Under the pieces are notes generated by a model. It did no database searches, had not been told where the DNA came from, and saw only the letters and a list, made by a program, of their open reading frames with translations. From Helicostylum pulchrum (Eukaryota; Mucoromycota; Mucoromycetes; Mucorales; Mucoraceae): a stretch of DNA of 64,000 bases. The stretch is from contig JAIXMO010000007.1 in NCBI GenBank assembly GCA_025677825.1, forward strand, positions 496,001 to 560,000, in the 5' to 3' direction. Made by a program: the position numbers and the translations under genes. Below are positions 1 through 12,425 of the stretch, piece after piece. Position 1 is the stretch's first letter. Every line of letters starts with the position of its first letter.

Positions 1-2481
1 AGATCAAAAGAAAAAGCGAAGAAACTAAAAAGTTTGTGAGTTATACTATTACTGCACTCTATAACGGACAGTTACCTTTTCTTTTGTATATTGTTTTGCT
101 CTTAAAAATAATATTCGAGTGGTTCCTACAATTACCTAAACTTTGTTATTTTATAGTTCGATTCTCTTTGCTATCGAACGCAATGATACTATATTGTTCA
201 TTATCCCTATTTTTGACTCAAAAAAAAGGTACTTTATTCTTCTTTAGAATTTTTTTTTATACACTACTCGGTTACAACATGTTGTGATATGGGATATAAT
301 TATTAAAAGCAACTAAACACACCTACATCATAGTCAAAGACTACTATATAAAATATAAGCTAAACAATAGAAACTAAAAGTTTATCATATAAATTACACC
401 ATACAATGGTATAAAATACAATCTTAGAACAGGATTCTTATAATCCTTAGATCTCTTTCTAATATAATAAAACACTTTATTCCAGTCTCACAGTATTCAT
501 ACTTGATTGTCTATTCTTTTATTATATATTATTTATTTATCAAAACCCATTTACCACGCAACATAGACTTTACACTATTATCTTGTATACACTTCTAGTT
601 GGACTTAAAGCTACGGATCTTGTACCTCCTCCCTTTTCTTGTGGAAAAAAAAATGTTTCTTGGTGTCAATATCACTCAACTGCGTTCGTTTTAATCAAGG
701 CCGCCTTCTTTTAATTGTTAATACTATTACTTGATAAATACTTTGGTGAAAACATTATCCTATTCTAGGTCGTTATTCCTTTCAGATAATCAGGCAACAA
801 AGGAACTAAAGCGAGAATATTTGGGCGACAAAGAAACCAAAACGAAAACATTAGGGTAACAAATAAACCGAAAAGAAAATTACGAGCGTACTGGTCTGTT
901 GTAATAGGTGAACTCTTTGATATTAATGCTGAATTTAGGCGAAGGTTTGTGTATTGCAATAGACTAGGTAATGCATTCCATATCTTCGTGGATAAAGATT
1001 TTGGCGTGTAATAAGTAGATAGATTTTAAATCATAATTGGTGCATTCGTCGAACATCTTTATTTCCGAGTTGATTCAAGGTATTGTGGTGTTTTTAAACT
1101 CGAGAAGAAGTTACGAAGGAGGTTTCAACTAATTTTGAGACGTGTTTATTTAATTTATGAAGATATTCTAGTATTATCAATCAATGTTATTAATAAACAT
1201 TACAAAGTAGTTAAGTATGAAGACAATTACTTTAGACTTAAATGGAGTGTGTACTAGCAGTGAATATTTAGAAAATTAACTAGGAAAAGTAATTGCATAC
1301 AGAAAGTCGCTAAGCGATGAAAGATTGAAAAGGGATTCGGTCTAAATCAAATAAAGTAAACACAAAGTTACTTTTTAGTCTTACATATCATTGCTAATTG
1401 TTTTTAAATGTATTGTTAATTGTTATATGGTATTCTAATAAATAGCTCCGTACTATTTTAATTAATAATAATAAATTTTTTAATTCTAATTATCACGAAT
1501 ATTTAAAAAAGGTGTTTTCTTTGTGTAATTAATTAACCGTCAGGGAATAATTCTTTTATCCAAGTTACTTATGGAGGTTAGTCCTTAGGATGTTGGATTT
1601 AATATCAATTATTGAAAACTGCCTGTCGCTTTACATTTTTCTCGATTTTTATACTTGTTTTCGATTATTTTTGTCATTTTGGGGGACCAATCACATTTTC
1701 ACACTTTTTTAAAGCGCGTTTTCTCGCCCAGTTTTTATTGTAGCACTTTCTTTTATGAACAATCAATATATAGTTTTTAAATATCTGTATTCGGTGCTAT
1801 AACCAAACACGGTAATAAAAAACTACATTTTATGTAATCGCGTAAATCTTAAAATCGAAAATACAGTTACACAAAATAAACTATTTTTTTGTCCAAAAAA
1901 AAGAAAATTTTAAACCTTTATTACTATTTCAATTTTTGCATTAGAAGTATGATTTAAAATGGATTAGAAGCGTTTAGAAGAGTATTATATAGCCTAGTTT
2001 TTTTCACAATAATAGGCAATTTGGATATGAAGTAATTACAAAAAAAAAAGTGATTTCTGGCCAAAAAAACAAAAGGGGTTGACCCTAAAAAATGAAAATT
2101 GGAAAAAACAAAAAAGTACGTTTTTCATTTTTTTTTATCAAAGATATATTCAAAACAACTATGATTTATTATACAGCTTGGATCCAAAACGCGTTTCCTG
2201 CTTCTTAATTACTAAATTAAAAACTATTATTTATTATAACTGCAGCGATTTCTTATGCGAGCGATTATTTAAACTCAGGTATTTCAGTGAGCTTTTTTCT
2301 TTAGAAGTAAATATTTGGTGTATGGCCACCATCTCCTTTTTTCTTATATGTATTTTCTGATATAAATACAGACATATTTTTTTCCCCGCAAAAATGACGA
2401 ATAAAAGAGGTATTATTACTGTTTCTTTTAAAAAAAATGAAAGTACTAATTTTATTTTATATTTAGTGTATATTTTGTAAT
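1..2481. other. Gene-poor left end
   Basis: I see no recognisable gene in this 2.4 kb. The open frames are short, low complexity and unlike any family I know. The stretch is very AT rich with many homopolymer runs. The only structured feature is a short array of 31 bp tandem repeats near 792-884, listed separately. The right part is the downstream flank of the nucleoporin gene that ends at 2482. Confidence 0.6.
792..884. repeat. Three degenerate 31 bp tandem repeats
   Basis: Three imperfect direct copies start at about 792, 823 and 854, each beginning with a GGGC/TAAC-like or GGGCGAC-like block followed by purine-rich sequence. The 31 bp period is visible by eye. No coding potential is recognised on either strand. 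Confidence 0.6.
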
Positions 2482-5400
2482 TTATGTCATCTCTTCAGCA
2501 AAGACAGGTGTAAGGACTTGGAACTGGGAGCCATATTGGTCCCATAACTCTTGTTTAGTAAATAACCTGGAGTTTAATTTGTCCGCTGCAACTTGAACCT
2601 CTACACCTTGAGCACTTTTTAAAATATTTTGTACACGCGACTGTAACTGAGCCACGTTAATACTTTCTTCTAAAGAGGCTTTGAGATTAGCAATATAATG
2701 AGTTGTATGAGATGAATCCGGAGCAGCAGCAAGTATATTAATTTTGGCAAAGGTCAAGTAATGCATACGTTCCAAAAGATCAATATTAGAAGTAGTTGAT
2801 GATGCTAATTTGTACAGATATTCAGCTGTCGTGGCAAATTCACCGCGACTTCTATAATACCTCCACAGAAAATCGAATGAATGTTTTTCATTATTCACAT
2901 ACTTTTGGAAGTAAGTGACCAAAAAGGGTGCATTACTTGACATGAGTTCATTTTCCAAGTTATTGTGCATGAACCATTCATATAATTTGAAATGGAATAA
3001 AGTATCTTTACTTTCAAGTGATGCATCGATTACCTTTCGGAAATGTACGTTTGGATCGGCAATAGTTGTACGCTTAGCAGGTATAGGTTGAGAGGCAAGA
3101 CGGTAGACATCATCAAGTGCTTCTAATGCAAAATCGTAAGATTCTAAGCGTGACTTTAATAAACTGTTTTTTGCGGCGTCTGAAGTCTGCGGAGATTCGT
3201 ACGCTAATAATCCAAAGTTTTGTGGGTCAACTTTTTGTGCTCTTTCAAGTGCTAATTCGACAAGACCAACATGGAATCCATATTCCAAGTAGGTATCGCG
3301 GATACCCATCATCTTTTTAGCGCTGATTATTCCGGCAGCCATTTTAAAGTATTCCAACGACTTCTTTATAGATAAATTTTGCTCATAATCTACTTCACTG
3401 CATAAGACATGTTTCAAATATTCCATACCCTATATTTTCGCGTATTAGAATTATTCATTTTCATCCATCTCTTTTTATTTTTTCTTACCTTGAAGAATAG
3501 AATATCTTCCTGTGTAAAATACGAACTACAATTATTATTCAATTGGTTGCTTACGATATCAAAGTTGGTATGTGAGTTAAGGGCACCGTACTTTCCAATA
3601 GTAGCAATAACAAGTTCTCGAGACAATTCTCTTCCAGGAAGTGTAGTAAGCATTTTTTCAACATCTAAATCAAGTAAATCTTGAACGTATACTTGTCCGA
3701 AACTAGTATATATTAGAAACCCTACTCTTTTTTTTTTAAAAATAAAATATTACATACTCATCGTTGATTAAAATATTTTGTAAATTAGAGTCCAAAATAA
3801 ATTCTATAAAGTACACAGCATCACAACACTGAGATAATAGCAAGTACAATTCACGAACTGATTTTTGTTCAGCCAAGTCCAATTCGAGTCTTTTAGGATC
3901 TGTTGCTTGGAATCGAGGATCTAATATATTAGCGCAACCATGGAATCTGGGGTTACTATCATAAGAAAAAAAAAAATGAGTTTTTTTTTCGCATTTAAAA
4001 TTCGAGTTGTCAATACTTACTTTGCCATAAATCGCTTCAAATTCTCCAAATTACATCTAGTTTCGTATAATAAAGTTTGCGATTTTGCGTACAAAACTGT
4101 CGCATTAAGGTTTCGACTATCACTAAATAAATATAAAAAAAAAGTTTTTTAAAAAAAGAATGGTTTAAGCTACATTATAAAGCATAATTTTTACCAGTTG
4201 GCAAACACTTTTAACTTCCAGATAGCAGCAACCATACGAGCGAAATATAACAGGAAACCATCATGTTTTCCACTAAAATTAACACCGGTTTGACCAGCTA
4301 CTTGACCTAAATGATTTCCAGGTGCCTGAGCGGTACTAGCAGAAGTAGGTACACCACCAAAATCAAAGAATATTTTAGTGGCTTTTGCAACAACCTCATT
4401 TGAATCCATGTTACAAATAATTGAAAGACACATGGCACAAGATTCGGTTTGACCATATCTATCAAAGAATGCTTGATACTCCTTTTGTTCCTCAGCAGCT
4501 ACTCTGTTTTGTTTGATAAGTATTTTAAACAATACATCAACCGGTCTTAATTTGTTATAGAACTCAATCAATCTTGTTGTTAGAACCATAAATTGTCTAG
4601 GGGGTTCTGATAATTGTTGTGAAAGTTCCTTCATTGCACGTTTTCCTCTTAATTCAGATCTTAATTCAGCTAATGATAACGCTTTTGCTTTGGTGTCAAC
4701 TTTATCTACCGATTCGCAATAGACAGGTCGAGACGAAATAAAGTTGATAGGGTACGGGTTTTGTTGTGGAGTTGGAACGAGGCCAGATGCAGCCGAAGTG
4801 ACAACAAGTGAGTCGATTTCATCATTTTTAGTTTTTATAGATAAACATATACCGCAATCATAGTATGTACCGCGCACTAAAGTGTTCGTTTGAGCTGAAG
4901 ATCCGTTGATAGGAGGAATGCGGATATGTCCAAATTCTAATGCGTTTGGTATACTGGAAGTTGTCAAGTTTATAGCCGTATTCCTGAATCCATCTCTAAA
5001 TAAACTAAAATACAATCGAAATCCTGCTGAAGTCATGGCCATTAAATGAATTCGCTTGGATTCTGCTTCTGAAATAACATGAAGTGATTCTAATTCAAAT
5101 GCGTCTGCGTTATACATTCTTGAGTGTTGACGACACATTTGAATGGCTGTTTCAATAATCGTTGTGTTTTTGGCGATAGGTTTGTAATTATTAAATTTAT
5201 CACCAAGATAAATAGCCTACAGTATAACTTAGTTTCACATCACCCTTTTTTTTTTTAAAAAATAAAATAAAAATAAAATTACCTCAATAGATGAACCGCC
5301 TAATAAATATAATACTTTACGCTCATTATCAATGGCTAATGACTTGATGTTGGTAGTATTATCTTTTGCTATGAATTGAGGGAGATATTTCATGTAAGAT

Positions 5401-6411
5401 GATACAGTCTTGCATTCGAGGTGACATTTATGACCACGCCAATTTGCAGGGTGCTAATATAAACGTTAGTCTTTTATATATACATATATAAAGTCACTAA
5501 CATAATATACTTACATAATATATAAACTCGTAAACATTAGAATCGTTTCCAATCATAAAGAATCTACCATCTTCAGTTCCTGTAATTGACTTCATTCGAA
5601 CATCGTCGGCAGATACATTCATGTCAGTAGCAAAAACAGTGAGTTTATTTGACTCTGTAGATATACCAAGAGCAATTACTTGAAGAGGTGTTGCGAATAC
5701 AAGAACGTAACTTATTTGGTTACTAAAAATACCTACATGTTAAAAAAAATAATTCATTAGCCTGCTTTTTTTTTCTTCTTTCGTTTTGTAAAGTTACCAG
5801 GCTTTGGTTTCGTTAGACCAACACTGACAATAATTTGGTCTTGATCCTTATATTCAAAGATTTCCCTACTAATATTTTTTTTAGTATAAATATAAAAAAT
5901 ATATATATGCAAAGTTGCGTGCTTACGGATTGGTATAGCTCCAAATGAAAAGACGATGGTCAATTGTTAACCAAGCTCTTCCAATCTCCGGAAACAATCC
6001 CATAAAACAACGACACTGTATACCTAAAAATAAATGTCTATTTTATCAATGACCTGATAATAAATATAAAAGAGATAAAAAGAAGAAGAAAGAAAGAGAA
6101 AAAAAAACTTTACCTTCCATTTGTGAAAGAATTGAAGGTGGAATGGGAACTGTATTGGTTTCCACAAACTCTTCATCGGGACTAAGAAGTGGTTTAATAT
6201 ATGTATCTGAAGTTGCACCTAATGATTATTACGCGCTATTAGTATTTGTATGTTCGTATATACAGAGAGTTTCGGTTGTACCCGTTAAAACATCGCCAAG
6301 ATCAACATAAGTTTTTTCTAAAGTTATAACTCTTTCTATAGCTTTTCCTGCATTGACAAGAAAATCAGCGTCAGAAGTATTATTGTTACTGGCACTTGTT
6401 GAACTCTGCAT
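2482..6411 (-). CDS. NUP155: Nucleoporin Nup155/Nup170
   Basis: Structural nucleoporin of the inner ring of the nuclear pore complex (human NUP155, yeast Nup157/Nup170). About a dozen exons are joined by short GT..AG introns. The N-terminus (MQSSTSASNNNTSDAD) is followed by the family block in which the pore protein is described by FMGLFPEIGRAWLTIDH and then IVSVGLTKPKPG, part of the N-terminal beta-propeller. The long exon at about 4191-5217 carries the middle region with the conserved FxRYGQTESCAMCLSI segment, and the last exon (2482-3426) is the helical C-terminal solenoid, ending in FAEEMT. Splice junctions I checked by hand keep frame, for example between the exon ending near 4191 and the one at about 4014-4121. 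The gene is tandem with ADE4 on the same strand, about 290 bp downstream of it. I see no break. Exon edges in the 3490-3950 part are less certain. Confidence 0.9.
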
Positions 6412-6703
6412 GACGAGAATATAATAAACAAGTGGAGTTTTTATCTTTTTTTTTATAGAAAAAAAAAAGAGAAGAGAAAAAAAGAGAGAATTGAGTGCAA
6501 CTAAACAAGTCTTTTTTCATTTTGGGGGGGAAATAATAAAACGCGCGCGATATAATGGAATTTCAAAAATATTTTGGGACTTGTACTTACAGCAGTCCTA
6601 CTTTTTTTTGATTTATTATGTGTGTATAATTTATATTTTTTTTTATGATATATGTGGGAAGGGGGGTGGCAATATACAAGTTGTTTGTTTTATATGTTTC
6701 TAC

Positions 6704-8565
6704 TTATTTTTTAAAGCTGTTGTGTAAACCGATACTTTCGTTATCAGTACTCGAAGCCTTTTCATCCTCATCTTTACGTTCACCTTCAATATAGTTGAAA
6801 TAATTCTCATCTACATCCTTGGTAATATATTCACCATCAAATACGGAGGTATCAAATGATTCAACAGCAGGGTTGAAACGACGAACGGATTCAACAAGGT
6901 CATGTAAATCTTCAAAAATTACTTTATCAGCTCCAATCTCTTCTGCAATTTGTTCATCGGTACGGCCATAAGCAACCAATTCTTTACGTGTAGGCATATC
7001 AATACCGTAAACATTAGGGTATCGAATAGCAGGAGCACAAGAGGCGAAATAAACCTTCTTGGCACCAGCTTCACGGGCCATAACAATGATCTCTTTGGAT
7101 GTAGTACCTCTTACAATAGAATCATCAACCAATAAAACATTCTTGCCGTGGAATTCTAAAGCCATTGCATTTAACTTACGGCGAACGTTCTTACGACGTA
7201 CTTGTTGACCAGGCATAATAAATGTTCTACCGACATATCTGTTCTTATTGAAGCCTTCGCGATAAGTAATGTTTAACTTGCGAGAGCATTGAAGTGCAGC
7301 GGCACGACTTGTATCGGGAACCTAATAAAAAACAAGTTAAATAAATAACGCCGACAGAAAAAAAAAAGAACTTACAGGAATAACAACATCAATATCCAAG
7401 TCATCACCAAATGCTTTAACAACTTGATCAGCTAAAGCTTCACCCATAGCAAGACGAGCCTTATATACAGAGATACCATCGATAATACTATCTTGACGAG
7501 CAAAGTAAACGTACTCAAAGATACAAGGAGCCAACTTTTCTTCGACAATTAAGCGACGACGGGAGACTTGATCACGAGTGATAATAATAGCCTCACCAGC
7601 CTTGACATCTTCAAAGTCAGTAAAGCCAAGAGCTTCTAAAACAACACTTTCAGAAGCAAACATGTAATCATAACCAACAGGAGTTTGACGACGACCAAAG
7701 ATTAAAGGACGAATACCATGAGGGTCACGGAAACCAATGATACCAAAGCCAGCAATCATGGCTACACAAGCGTAGGCTCCCTTACATTGTTGATATAAAT
7801 CTTTAATAGCAGTAAAGATATCTTCTTCATTAACTCTAGATCCAAAAAAAAAAAAAAAAAAAAAATTAGATTAGATGTATGACCCACTTGTGACCTGTTT
7901 TTTTTACCTGAATTTTCCTGTCTTTTGTAAATTGTCAGCTAAAATATTCAATAATAATTCGGAATCGGAATCGGTGTTGATGTGTCTATGAGCTACTTTA
8001 TCGAGGAAAGTTCTTAATTCACGGGCATTTGTCAAGTTACCGTTCTAAAAGAAAAGAAAAAAAAGGTTCGATTTTTTTTTTAGATTGTGATACAATGACA
8101 GATTAAAAAAAAAGGGGGGCTTACATGAGCAAAAGTGATACCATAAGGTGAGTTGACGTAGAAAGGTTGAGATTCAGACATAGAAGATGAACCAGCGGTA
8201 GGATAACGAACTATATATAGAAAACTCCATCAGTTTTTTCATGTACATTTAAAAAATGAGGGGTTTTTTTTATGTACTTACCATGACCAATACCGAGACT
8301 ACCAACAAGACTAGATAACTGTTGCTCGTTGAAAACATCTCTTACCATACCATTTCCCTTACATTGATAGAAACGACCTTTAGCAGCACAAGTGACAATA
8401 CCAGCAGCGTCCTATTTTTAAAACATCTAATAAGTACGTTTTGCCTTATTACTTCTATTATTTACTTACTTGACCACGATGTTGCAAGAGACCTAAACTC
8501 TCAAACAAATCTGCACAAGCGGCACCGTTGCTATCAGCTAAAATAAGAGCCGAAATTCCACACAT
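6704..8565 (-). CDS. ADE4: Amidophosphoribosyltransferase (purine synthesis, first step)
   Basis: Converts PRPP and glutamine to 5-phosphoribosylamine in the cytosol, the committed step of de novo purine synthesis (yeast Ade4, bacterial PurF). The start at 8565 gives [11 protein letters not shown], which puts the catalytic Cys2 of the class II glutaminase right after Met1. The glutaminase part continues through [17 protein letters not shown] and [11 protein letters not shown], across five short introns. The last exons carry the phosphoribosyltransferase part with the PRPP loop [16 protein letters not shown] and the [17 protein letters not shown] block. The protein ends in an acidic tail and HNSFKK. 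Length is about the usual 500-540 residues. One intron holds an A-run of more than 20 bases near 7842-7864. No missing catalytic residue was seen. Nup155 lies downstream on the same strand. Confidence 0.96.
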
Positions 8566-10437
8566 ATCAAGATATACAAAAAGATAAAAAGAAAGAGAAA
8601 ATAAAAAAAAGGGAAAAAGAAAATAGATGAAAAAAAAGCTTGAGTGTCACATTTTTTAGGGTCCGAATTAAAAGAAAAATGAAGTTTGTTTCCTTGTACA
8701 TGAAAAACGTTTAACCGAAAAGTGATTGTTAAATACTTCATTTCGCATGATTTATCTACACACGTTTCAATTCAAGAACAAACATTTATAAGTTTGGGGA
8801 TGAATCCCATTTTAGATCTAACTCATGAATTTAATGATGCTCAGTTTACACTTTTTTTCTGAAGGACAAATGGTGGTCTGAATTAAAGGCTCGATTTCCA
8901 GTGGAGAAGGATATTTTCAAGCTTACAGTCGAAAGTACAGCCAAGGAGAAGAATTCATTTAAACAAGTTATTAAATTGGTCGGAACGCACAAAGATAAAC
9001 AAGGCATTAAATGCTGACGAAACCTTCCTCGATTGTTCAGAATGGGATTTCGTTTTAAAAATATGGTCTCCCATAGTAGAAGAACTGTTTAGTGATACCA
9101 ATTTGGGCAACAAATGAGGAGGCTTATGTTTTAAATAACTATATAAAAAAGGTACTATCATGTGACGAAAGGGATGTATCACACCTGTCAAATAAACACC
9201 TTCCCACCCAATCAGTTGGAATATTCCCGCAGAAAAATGTATATGAATCATGCCAGATTTAGAAATGTGATGAGCGTAGAACCGTTAGGTTTTACTTTTT
9301 TTTAAGAGGCTATCAAACCAAAGTACCTGTCTTTTTTGTTTTTTCGCAGCTAACCGTAAACTTGTAACCGGACAATAAATCACTATGAAATACGCTTGAT
9401 GCTTACATGAATTAATCAAGTTACTTGGGAGCGCAGAAAACTTAATTGCTTAGTCAATAAAGAGGGTGTGTGTTGCATATGTACAATTACCAAGATGTTT
9501 GTGATATTACATAGTGCTTTTCCCCGCATAAAATAGATTGTATACAACGGCATTTAATGTAAAAAAGATAATCTTACAGTAGTTTTTTTTTAAAAAAAAA
9601 GAAAGTTAAACCGAATACTTAAAGGAAGACGTCTAATAGTTAGCACCAAATAATATATACACTTGCAGTAACAATTGACTTTGCTTGCAATTTCTTTGAA
9701 CACCTGCCAAAGATTCAAGCGTCAATGATGTAATAGAATATATAAAAAAGCAGGGATACATTCTAAGTTTGTGCACACCCCTCATGCAAGATGAAAAAAA
9801 AAAGCCCCCGTTCTTTTTTTTTTCCCCATGGATCATGCTGATTGTAAGAAACAACAAGGGGATTACATATGGTTCAATTGTCCCCTCGTCCTTTACTATA
9901 TTTTTCTGCATAGATAAATACTCTGTTTACGGAAATAAAAAAAAAGCGCTAAAAAGTATCATTTTGCCGGTTGTTTTACCAAAATAAATCCAGGGTTTCT
10001 AAAGAAAGAAGAGAGACATGTTTTACCATGGCAGATGGTCTTTTTTGTGCCGATCAAAATATATCATAAGACAGTAGGAAAGATGCCCGAGTTAAATGAT
10101 TGTTACTGTAGTAATAAGAGCCTTCAAAAAAATCTATTATTAACAATCTGAAACAAAAATAGTAAAAAAAAAAAAACGGAATTTAGACAGGTAAAAAAAA
10201 AAAAAAAGCTGTCCTTATTTTACCAATGTACGCTGTGTCACTTTTAAAATTTCTATATGTGGAATCAGCACGCGATACCAGGCATGCCTCTTCTCATTTG
10301 TTTAACTGATTTTTATTTACTCCTGAACAATCGTACGTTGAGTATAAAGAGAATGCTTAATAAAAGGTAATATAGAGCTGAGAGAAAAGATGAATTCTAA
10401 TTTTCTATTTTTTTTTTTTTTTCCTTTTTTTTTTTCT
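8566..10437. other. Intergenic region between ADE4 and the first Nudix gene
   Basis: This divergent 1.9 kb interval serves as upstream region for both ADE4 (-) and the Nudix gene (+). A degenerate coding relic sits at about 8870-9130 (listed separately). The rest is AT rich with long A and T runs and shows no recognisable gene, tRNA or repeat. Confidence 0.5.
8870..9130 (+). pseudogene. Relic of an unassigned, probably repeat-borne protein
   Basis: Reading the plus strand gives a protein-like stretch (WWSELKARFPVEKD, then after a frame change LNADETFLDCSEWDFVLKIW, then SPIVEELFSD) cut by a TGA and a frame change near 9010. The SEWDFVLKIW type of motif reminds me of a large lineage-specific family of Mucoromycota hypothetical proteins, but I cannot name the family. 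The breaks and lack of a start make it a fragment. It could still be chance similarity. Confidence 0.35.
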
Positions 10438-10445
10438 TATAAATA
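10438..10445 (+). promoter_or_regulatory. TATA box of the first Nudix gene
   Basis: TATAAATA lies 106 bp before the ATG at 10551, preceded and followed by pyrimidine tracts as often seen in fungal core promoters. Assigned by position and match only. Confidence 0.5.
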
Positions 10446-10550
10446 GGAGTGAGGTCTCGTTTTATTTTACTAATTTCTGTTGTTTCTTCTTCTTTTCCCT
10501 TTTTCTTTTTTTTTTTAAAAGATAATTTATTTACTTTATACACATTTATA

Positions 10551-11163
10551 ATGACTGTTACTTTGTTGTCTGATACTACTCAAGTTGGAACCGCTGTTGT
10601 TGCAGAAAAGAAGGTCAAGAAGCCAATTCGTCAAGTAAGTGTTTTTTTTTAGGAAAAAAAAAAAAAAAAAAAAAAAAAGAGTGGGGCAAGTTGATATTGA
10701 TCTATGTTATCAATAGGCAGTTGGTGGCATTGTAATTGATACAAAAACCAACAAGGTTTTAATGCTTTCAAGCCGTAAGGAAGAGGGAGCTTATCGTCTT
10801 CCCCGTGGTAATTGTGATGAGAATGAAACCCCTGAACAAGCCGTGGTTCGTGTACTTCATGATGAAGCTGGTGTTAAAGTAGAAGTTGTTGGTGGTAGAG
10901 TAGGTACTTATACTGAAGCAAATAAGAAGGGTAAAATCGTTGGTCATCATTGGATTTTTGAAGTTTCAGACCATGTTCTTCTTGACTCTTGGCCAGCATT
11001 GGATCGTAAACGTGTTTGGGTAAGTTTTTCTTTTTTCTTTATTTTTATACGTATCGACTGACATTTTTTCTTTCTATAGTTTACTTTTGAGGAAGCTATT
11101 GCTGCTTGTGCTGACCGCCACATTTCTCGTTTAGCTCTTAACAATAGTACTTTAAGACAATAA
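10551..11163 (+). CDS. Nudix hydrolase, Aps1/DIPP-like, altered Nudix box
   Basis: Small Nudix-fold protein related to diadenosine/diphosphoinositol polyphosphate phosphohydrolases (yeast Ddp1, fission yeast Aps1). Three exons: 10551-10634, 10717-11019 and 11080-11163, with in-frame GT..AG junctions. The first exon gives MTVTLLSDTTQVG...; exon 2 starts AVGGIVIDTKTNKVLMLSSR and contains the Nudix segment GNCDENETPEQAVVRVLHDE. Against the consensus G-x5-E-x7-R-E-U-x-E-E-x-G-U, the Glu after Arg is Val and the next Glu pair is Asp-Glu. The Glu replaced by Val normally helps bind the catalytic metal, so activity may be reduced or changed. The protein is about 156 residues, normal for the family. 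It faces the second Nudix gene tail to tail, 136 bp apart. Confidence 0.85.
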
Positions 11164-11299
11164 TTGTCTTTTTTTCTCTCTTTTTCGCATCAATCATTTT
11201 TTACATATTCCCTTTCCTTTTTTTTTTAAAAAAATAAAATAAAATGTATAACCACTGTTACATTTATTTCAACAAAAAAATAATATTGTATATATATTG

Positions 11300-12026
11300 T
11301 TAGCGTAACTCATTTACTAAAGTTGTCATTTGAAAGGATTGTACAAGATATGGCTTTTCAGAAACGATATTCAAGACTTCTTGCAAAGTGAACTATAAAT
11401 AGATATTCACGTCAGAAAAATAAAAACATACACGTATTTAATTTTTTTTTTTTACCCATCTTCTATCTCTCTTCTTTCTTCCAGGCCATTTCTTTATTAA
11501 TTCATCAATTTGAAGTTCGTATACTTTGATATGTGATTTAGGTTTTCCCTTCTTTGAAAATTCGTAAAATGATCCAACAAGTCCTACAATCTGACCTCGT
11601 ACACCCACTAATTTTTTATTTTTTTTTGGGTTAAATAAAATAAATCACACAAGATGCGGGAACTTCTTACCTTGCTCATATGTTTCTCTGTGTACATCTG
11701 CGTCTTGGTTTTCATGACTCTCTGATTCACATTTTGCCTATTACTTATTTAATTATCTAGTAGAACAAAAAAAAAAAAACCAAATTTTTACCAAAACCCA
11801 TTTTTCGTCTTCTTCTTTAAGGCTGGAAGTAAGCATCACTCGGTTGGTACGAGGATCTGTAGGTAAAACATATATGATCTACGTACAAAAATAAATAAAT
11901 AAAAATCAACGGCTGTATAATTTTTTTTTTCTTTCTCCTTCTTTCTTCTTCTACCTGTCTTAACTCGTCTTCGTCTACTTCATCAATAAGAGTAGGGATA
12001 GGTTTTTGTTCTGTTGAGTTTAGCAT
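11300..12026 (-). CDS. Second Nudix-like protein, five exons, altered Nudix box
   Basis: Five short exons on the minus strand assemble into one frame that I followed by hand. It opens MLNSTEQKPIPTLIDEVDED, continues with PTDPRTNRVMLTSSLKEED and WVLAKCESES, then HRETYEQVGVRGQIVGLVGS, then FSKKGKPKSHIKVYELQID, and ends LVNELR. The layout matches Aps1/DIPP-like Nudix proteins: strand with RTNRVML, WVL before the box, RETYE in the box, then the KSHIKVYEL strand and a C-terminal helix. In the box the second Glu of the EE pair is Gln (RETYEQVG), and the glycine that opens the box is absent. The N-terminus is acidic and lacks the usual RxVAGAI strand, so it may be divergent or catalytically impaired. 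It is convergent with the first Nudix gene and follows EMG1 on the same strand. Confidence 0.75.
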
Positions 12027-12425
12027 AGTATGAAAGAGACCTTTTTTTTTTAATAAAAATAATAAAAAATGAAATAAAAAAAAAAGGGAAAAAAGAAAGA
12101 AAAATTAAAAAGGTCTATTAAAAGATTTAGAGTGCTTTATGTATGTGTTACGGCCTAAATAAAATAGTAAAAAAAAAAAGAGGGAAAAAAGAAAAAAAAG
12201 GGGAGGGGGCTAGTGCTGCCGTGAAGCAGTTTTCCCGGAGTGTTAAAATAAGTGTTCCTTTATTTCCATAATGGAGAGCTTTTCATAAGTGACGCCATTA
12301 CACAAACAAAAACAAAAAAAAAGAAAAAAAAAAGAAAGGAATATACAATATAAGGGTAAGGAATTGAAGAGCAAGCAAAAAATAAAAATAAATGAAAGAG
12401 GAGCTTTTTTTTTGGAAGGTAAAAA
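12027..12425. other. Short intergenic region upstream of the second Nudix gene
   Basis: This 400 bp lies between the EMG1 stop and the start of the second Nudix gene, both on the minus strand. It is almost entirely A/G-rich runs on the plus strand (pyrimidine-rich on the coding strand). No gene is seen. Confidence 0.6.

Noticed and set aside
792..884. Possible CRISPR-like array
   Set aside because: The 31 bp units are adjacent tandem copies without spacers, and the genome is eukaryotic.
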